A stretch of 17,301 nucleotides of DNA, taken from NCBI GenBank assembly GCA_030690515.1, contig JAUYGP010000413.1, positions 1 to 17,301 on the forward strand, read 5' to 3'. Numbering within the stretch: position 1 is the first letter of the stretch; each line of letters begins with the position of its first letter. This stretch comes from Giesbergeria sp. Its GTDB lineage: Bacteria > Pseudomonadota > Gammaproteobacteria > Burkholderiales > Burkholderiaceae_C. Shown one piece after another: positions 13,945-17,301 of the stretch. Made by a program: the position numbers and the translations under genes. Under the pieces are notes generated by a model that saw only the letters and a program-made list of their open reading frames with translations, was not told the origin of the DNA and searched no databases.

Positions 13945-15105
13945 TCAAAGAGCAGCTTCGAGAATCGCCCGGCTGACTTCCGGCGTGATGGCGCGATGCT
14001 CGCCCAGCTTGACCATGCCGTGCTCGGTCAGGGCTTTCACCACGGCATCGACGGCGTCGCTGCCCAGCTCGTACGCCGACAGGCGCGTGGGGATGCCGAC
14101 ACTTTCAAAAAACTGCGCCGTGCGGGCAATGGCCGCGTCGATGCGTTCGTCGTCGCTGCCCTCGGTGATGTGCCACACACGGGCGGCGTACTGCAGCAAT
14201 TTTTCGCGCTTGGCCTCACGCCGCGCCTGCATCACCTGCGGCAGCACGATGGCCAGGGTGCGTGCGTGGTCGATGCCATACAGCGCGGTCAGCTCGTGGC
14301 CGATCATGTGTGTGGCCCAGTCCTGCGGAACACCGGCGCCGATCAGGCCGTTGAGCGCCAGCGTGGCCGTCCACATCAGGCTGGCGCGGTTGTCGTAGTC
14401 GGGTTCGCCTTCCTGCATGGCGCGCGGTGCGAGCTCGATCAGGGTTTGCAGCAGGCCTTCGGCAAACCGGTCCTGCGCAGGCGCATTGACCGGGTAGGTC
14501 AGGTACTGCTCCATGGTGTGCACGTAGGCGTCCACCAGGCCGTTGGCAATCTGGCGCAGGGGCAGGGTGTAGGTCTTGGTCGGGTCGAGCACCGAAAACT
14601 GCGGAAAACACAGCGGACTGGAGAACGCCAGCTTGGCGTGCGTGGCCTTGCGCGTCACCACGCCGCCGCTGTTCATCTCGGAACCCGTGGCGGGCAGGGT
14701 GAGCACGGCGCCCATGGGCAGGGCACGGGTGATGTTGCTGCCGCGCTTTTCCAGGATGCTCCAGGTGTCGCCTTCAAACGGCACGGCGGCGGCAACGAAC
14801 TTGCTGCCATCGAGCACCGAGCCGCCGCCCACGGCTAGCAGGAAGTCGATACGCTCGGCACGGGCCAGGTCGACGGCGCGCGAGAGGGTTTCATAGCTGG
14901 GATTGGGCTCGATGCCGCCAAACTCGAACACGGTGCGCTCACCCAGCGCCGCCAGCACTTCAGCGAGCGTTCCGGTACTGCGCGCGCTGCCGCCGCCGTA
15001 GAGCACCAGCACACGGGCCTCCTGCGGCACCAGGCGCGCCAGCTCGGCCACCTTGTTCTGGCCAAAGACGATACGGGTGGGGTTGTAGAACTCGAAATTC
15101 AGCAT
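13945..15105 (-). CDS. yqhD: YqhD-type NADPH-dependent aldehyde reductase (iron-containing ADH family)
   Basis: This 386-residue protein is almost exactly the length of E. coli YqhD (387) and is recognisably alike along its whole length: FGGIEPNPSYETL, LLAVGGGSVLDGSKF, VLTLPATGSEMNSG, NGLIGAGVPQDWATHMIGHE and RVWHITEGSDDERIDAAIA. The predicted metal ligands are present: Asp192 and His196 (LVDAYVHT), His266 and His280 (14 residues apart). GGGSVLDGSKF is the dinucleotide-binding region. YqhD reduces a broad range of short aldehydes with NADPH and protects from lipid-peroxidation aldehydes. GGAG stands 6 nt before the chosen ATG; a longer frame extends 25 codons upstream but is unlike the family. 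The stop is 77 bp from the racemase gene. No regulator lies next to it in this window. Confidence 0.93.
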   Translation of the reverse strand: MLNFEFYNPTRIVFGQNKVAELARLVPQEARVLVLYGGGSARSTGTLAEVLAALGERTVFEFGGIEPNPSYETLSRAVDLARAERIDFLLAVGGGSVLDGSKFVAAAVPFEGDTWSILEKRGSNITRALPMGAVLTLPATGSEMNSGGVVTRKATHAKLAFSSPLCFPQFSVLDPTKTYTLPLRQIANGLVDAYVHTMEQYLTYPVNAPAQDRFAEGLLQTLIELAPRAMQEGEPDYDNRASLMWTATLALNGLIGAGVPQDWATHMIGHELTALYGIDHARTLAIVLPQVMQARREAKREKLLQYAARVWHITEGSDDERIDAAIARTAQFFESVGIPTRLSAYELGSDAVDAVVKALTEHGMVKLGEHRAITPEVSRAILEAAL

Positions 15106-15234
15106 GGGATGCTCCAGAAGAAAGGGGGTGGCGCGCAGGGATGCGCGGCGTTGGCCCATGCTACTGCGCGCGGCGTGCAAGCCGCTGTAACGCGGCGGAC
15201 ACCCTTGCGTTGCAGATGGAAAATCCAGCCGCCG

Positions 15235-15291
15235 AAAATATCATTTTGATAGCTGCCAGCGCTTATTCAGTAAGCGCCAGAGGCCATTTTT
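15235..15291 (+). repeat. Comamonadaceae-type palindromic intergenic repeat, copy 3
   Basis: This is the best-preserved copy: AAAATATCATTTTGATAGC, then a perfect 7-bp inverted repeat GCGCTTA (15259-15265) / TAAGCGC (15271-15277) with a 5-nt loop, then CAGAGGCCATTTTT. It lies just beyond the 3' end of the gamma-glutamyl hydrolase gene (stop at 15302-15304), in the 196-bp gap before the reductase gene, where nothing else is apparent. Confidence 0.88.
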
Positions 15292-15301
15292 GCTGTAAAT
15301 A

Positions 15302-16174
15302 TCAATCCTGGCGCAGCAGCGCCTGGCGCAGCAGGCGGGCGGCGCGGTCGCGGATGTGCAGGGGGCTGTGGCCCGGGAAGGGGAAGGAATGGGCCGCCGT
15401 GCAGGCGTTCAAAAAGTCGTGCAGGATGGCCGTGTCATCCACGGTTTGCGTGCCCGCCTTGTGGAACTCGGGGTGCCACTGTGTGGCCGCGATATAGCCG
15501 CCCCGCCCACGCCCCGGGCGGCGCCGGATGGCCTCGGGCACGCCATCGGGATAGCTGAAGGCCTCGACCACAAAGTCAGGCGCGATCTGCTTGATACCCT
15601 GGTGGTGGATGCTGTTGACGCACACCCGCCGCTGCCCCGGGTACAACTGTGCCAGGCGCGTGCCCGGCACGATGTCGATGTCGTGGAAATGCTGGTCATA
15701 AGTGCTGGCGTTGCGATGCAACTGCGCGCCAGGGTGCTGCACCTGCAGATCCTGGTACAGCGTGCCGCCAAAGGCCACGTTGATGAGCTGCAACCCCCGG
15801 CACACGCCAAAAATGGGCTTGCCTGCTTGGGCAAAGGCTTCGACCACGGCCAGATCGTAGAGATCACGCACGCGGTCACCCTGCCATTCGTCGCGCAGGG
15901 GCACTTCGCCATAGCTGCCAGGCCAGACATCGGCACCGCCGTGCATGACCACTCCGTCAAGCCAGTCGGCGTAGTGCGCCAAGGTAACGTCGCCACGCGC
16001 CGTCTCGCCCGTAGGGCACGGCACCATGACAACCATGGCCCCGGCAGACATGATCCAGTGGGCAATGGACTGCTCCACATACTGAAGGGTCTTACCGGTG
16101 AAAAGGGAACGTTCGGGGTCGGCATGCTGGAAACAGGCCGACAAACCGATTTTGAGACGGCGCGGTGCAAACAT
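15302..16174 (-). CDS. Class I glutamine amidotransferase-like gamma-glutamyl hydrolase (peptidase C26, PuuD-like)
   Basis: This 290-residue protein of the peptidase C26 family includes gamma-glutamyl-GABA hydrolase PuuD of putrescine breakdown. The nucleophile elbow is FGVCRGLQLINVAFGGTLYQ with Cys125; the other triad members are in TQWHPEF (His234, Glu236). HGGADVWPGSYGE is the typical substrate-side loop of this family. The start at 16174 gives the usual beginning (RRLKIGLSACF); the frame is open 33 codons further to an ATG at 16273, which is less likely. The C-terminus (about 255-290) is a basic helical extension. No other putrescine genes are nearby, so the substrate may be another gamma-glutamyl compound. 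Divergent from the HPF-like gene, with 233 bp between; I see no confident promoter there. Confidence 0.87.
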   Translation of the reverse strand: MFAPRRLKIGLSACFQHADPERSLFTGKTLQYVEQSIAHWIMSAGAMVVMVPCPTGETARGDVTLAHYADWLDGVVMHGGADVWPGSYGEVPLRDEWQGDRVRDLYDLAVVEAFAQAGKPIFGVCRGLQLINVAFGGTLYQDLQVQHPGAQLHRNASTYDQHFHDIDIVPGTRLAQLYPGQRRVCVNSIHHQGIKQIAPDFVVEAFSYPDGVPEAIRRRPGRGRGGYIAATQWHPEFHKAGTQTVDDTAILHDFLNACTAAHSFPFPGHSPLHIRDRAARLLRQALLRQD

Positions 16175-16407
16175 TTCTCTTTGTAGCACCGCGCCCGCTC
16201 GCCCAGTGTAGGAGCAGGCCACGACCTGCTCATCCATCAGGGCATTCGTTGCTTTGTGTTGCTTTTCACTCAATGCGTGGGAGCCCCACCGGCCCCCCGG
16301 ACATTGACCGGACTCAAGTTCACGCCCGCCATTGCAGGCATGATGTGCCCTGTTAGATCCCGTTTTCAGTCCGACACCCCATGTCGGCCCATGCCAAAGG
16401 AGAATCC

Positions 16408-16755
16408 ATGCAAGTTCAAGTGCACACCGACAACAAAATTCAGGGCGGCGAGTCCCTGGCCCACTGGATTCAGGAAGAAGCCACCACCCGCCTCGGCCGG
16501 TTTCGTGATGTCATCACCCGCGTGGAAGTGTTCCTCTCGGATGTCGATGGCGGCAAATCGGGTGCCAACGACAAACGCTGCCGCCTGGAGGCACGCCCCG
16601 CTGGTCGCCAGCCCGTCACGGTGACGGCCGATGCTGACAAGGTGGCAGACGCCTTCACGGGCGCCGCAGAAAAGCTGGTGCGCGCACTCGACCATGACCT
16701 GGGCCGCGTGAAAGACCGCAGCGGCCGCGAAACCATTCGCACCCAGGACGAATAA
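16408..16755 (+). CDS. HPF/RaiA family ribosome-associated translation factor (short form)
   Basis: This 115-residue protein of the ribosomal subunit interface family binds the 30S decoding region to hibernate ribosomes under stress. The sequence starts MQVQVHTDNKIQGGE and has EEATTRLGRFRDVITRVEVFLSDVDGGK in two stretches, then KRCRLEARPAGRQPVTVTADADKVADAF and EKLVRALDHDLGR. This is the beta-alpha-beta-beta-beta-alpha pattern of the family. The long-form dimerisation domain is absent. The start is set by AAGGAGA at 16397-16403, about 5 nt before the ATG, and this overrides an in-frame ATG at 16381. The gene ends 8 nt before a perfect terminator hairpin, so it is probably monocistronic. HPF versus RaiA/YfiA cannot be separated by eye. 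Confidence 0.87.
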   Translation: MQVQVHTDNKIQGGESLAHWIQEEATTRLGRFRDVITRVEVFLSDVDGGKSGANDKRCRLEARPAGRQPVTVTADADKVADAFTGAAEKLVRALDHDLGRVKDRSGRETIRTQDE

Positions 16756-16763
16756 GCAGATAC

Positions 16764-16800
16764 ACCGGTCGTGGGGGCCTGCACGACCGGTATTGCTATT
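16764..16800 (+). terminator. Intrinsic terminator-like hairpin after the HPF-like gene
   Basis: ACCGGTCGTG (16764-16773) and CACGACCGGT (16782-16791) form a perfect 10-bp stem around an 8-nt loop, 8 nt after the stop codon. The downstream tract ATTGCTATT and then TTATT is T-rich but not a pure T run, so termination strength is uncertain. Confidence 0.7.
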
Positions 16801-16850
16801 TTATTGATAGCTATCAGCGCTTACCCACCCAACGCTACAGTCCATTTTTA
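16795..16850 (+). repeat. Comamonadaceae-type palindromic intergenic repeat, copy 4 (degenerate)
   Basis: It has the same left half as the other copies (GCTATTTTATTGATAGC, AGCGCTTAC), but the right arm has decayed to AACGCTACAG before the conserved TCCATTTTT. It overlaps the tail of the terminator hairpin and sits between the HPF-like gene and slyX, in the same orientation as the other three. Confidence 0.75.
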
Positions 16851-16872
16851 TTCAAACCCATGCCCTGACCGG

Positions 16873-17091
16873 ATGACCTTTTCCCACGACACCGACCAGC
16901 GCCTGAACGAGTTGGAAATCAAGGCCAGCTACAGCGAAGACCTGCTCGACCAGTTGAACCTGACCATCTACCGGCAGCAGCAGCAGATCGACCGCCTGGT
17001 GCAAGAGCTTTCCATCCTGCGCCAGCAGATGCCCGAGCCAGGCGACGGCGCGCCGCGCAACCTGCGCGATGAGTTGCCACCGCACTACTGA
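16873..17091 (+). CDS. slyX: SlyX family protein
   Basis: This 72-residue protein is predicted to be largely a coiled coil. The family pattern is clear: RLNELEIKASYSEDLLDQLN, then TIYRQQQQIDRLVQELSILRQQM, then a Pro-rich linker and the invariant-looking C-terminal PPHY. SlyX proteins are small, widespread in proteobacteria and of unknown function; the name comes from proximity to slyD in enterobacteria. Here it is about 5 kb from the SlyD-like gene and is not in its operon. The ATG at 16873 gives the usual family length. The upstream ~80 bp are filled by the degenerate repeat, leaving little space for a separate promoter, and only a weak ribosome binding site (CCGG) is visible, so expression may rely on read-through. 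Confidence 0.88.
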   Translation: MTFSHDTDQRLNELEIKASYSEDLLDQLNLTIYRQQQQIDRLVQELSILRQQMPEPGDGAPRNLRDELPPHY

Positions 17092-17191
17092 TTCCGTTTC
17101 TCAATCGTACGCGAAGGCGACAAAGTAATCGTTTGATTTAGAAATGGAATGAGCCCGGACGGCTGCCTCTGAGGCCTTAGAATCGGCATAG

Positions 17192-17301
17192 GGGGTGAGT
17201 CATTGTGACTCACGCCCCTGCCACACCACCCGGCATGCGGGTCCGCACCGGGCGGTTCGAGAAGTTGAGGTCATGAGAGCCTGGGCAAACCCAGCCGATC
17301 A
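17192..17301 (+). other. Run of three compact hairpins; possible edge of a mobile or structured-RNA element
   Basis: Three stem-loops follow each other. The first is GGGG-GTGAGTCA / TGACTCAC-G-CCCC (17192-17218, loop TTG, one bulged G). The second is CCCGG-(CA)-TGCG / CGCA-CCGGG (17229-17252, loop GGTC). The third is CTGGG / CCCAG (17281-17294, loop CAAA). Between them, GTTGAGG stands just before an ATG at 17273 whose frame stays open to the window end (9 codons). The dense, ordered pairing resembles the flank of a retroelement or insertion sequence rather than ordinary spacer. I cannot name it, and the D5 catalytic triad expected of a group II intron is not seen in this stretch. Confidence 0.4.

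Noticed and set aside
12683..14838. Long + strand open frames opposite the racemase and yqhD genes (12683-13891 and 13858-14838)
   Set aside because: The products are Arg/His/Gln-rich without motifs; the - strand genes explain the region fully.
17229..17255. Group II intron domain V
   Set aside because: The stem with a 2-nt bulge and terminal CGGTTC recalls domain V, but the bulge is on the wrong strand side and the AGC triad opposite GGTTC is missing (CACC instead of GAGC).
1..17301. CRISPR arrays, tRNA and rRNA genes
   Set aside because: No regularly spaced direct repeats, cloverleaf or rRNA sequence was found on reading; the only multi-copy element is the dispersed palindromic repeat.

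Overview
The window looks like chromosome of a GC-rich betaproteobacterium, most likely family Comamonadaceae (Acidovorax and relatives). I base this on the G+C-rich coding sequence, the housekeeping gene types, and four copies of an intergenic palindromic repeat (GATAGCTGC / GCGCTTA-n-TAAGCGC / AGAGGCCATTTT) that I recognise from that family. I could not run a database search, so the taxonomic call is inference.

Positions 1-9913 form a defence island read entirely on the + strand. It opens with the C-terminal part of a type I restriction subunit (hsdR), overlapped by the specificity gene (hsdS). Next come an unrecognised two-helix membrane protein, a scar holding truncated remnants of a GIY-YIG gene and an AlbA_2 gene, an intact AlbA_2/GHKL ATPase gene, an intact GIY-YIG/DUF4357 gene, an HTH protein, an AbiEii-like nucleotidyltransferase, and finally the methyltransferase hsdM. 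The three Hsd subunits are thus split: R and S sit at one end and M about 5.2 kb downstream. The HTH-nucleotidyltransferase-hsdM part has its own probable promoter, overlapped by a perfect 14-bp inverted repeat. Its three genes are joined by short overlaps (8 nt and 1 nt). This looks like an AbiE-type toxin-antitoxin module wired to the modification gene, and it is the best candidate for an undescribed arrangement here.

Positions 9914-11734 (+ strand) carry a pirin-family gene with a perfect 7-3-7 palindrome upstream and a SlyD-like FKBP prolyl isomerase with a His-rich tail. On the - strand, 15105-11868 is a probable metabolic unit: a YqhD-type aldehyde reductase, an alpha-methylacyl-CoA racemase-like enzyme, and a membrane-anchored alpha/beta hydrolase that overlaps the racemase gene by 4 nt. 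Upstream of it, also on the - strand, is a class I glutamine-amidotransferase-like gamma-glutamyl hydrolase (16174-15302).

Positions 16408-17091 (+ strand) hold an HPF/RaiA-type ribosome-associated protein followed by a perfect terminator hairpin, then slyX. The last ~110 bases are a run of three compact hairpins that may be the edge of a mobile or structured-RNA element continuing beyond the window. No tRNA, rRNA or CRISPR array was seen.
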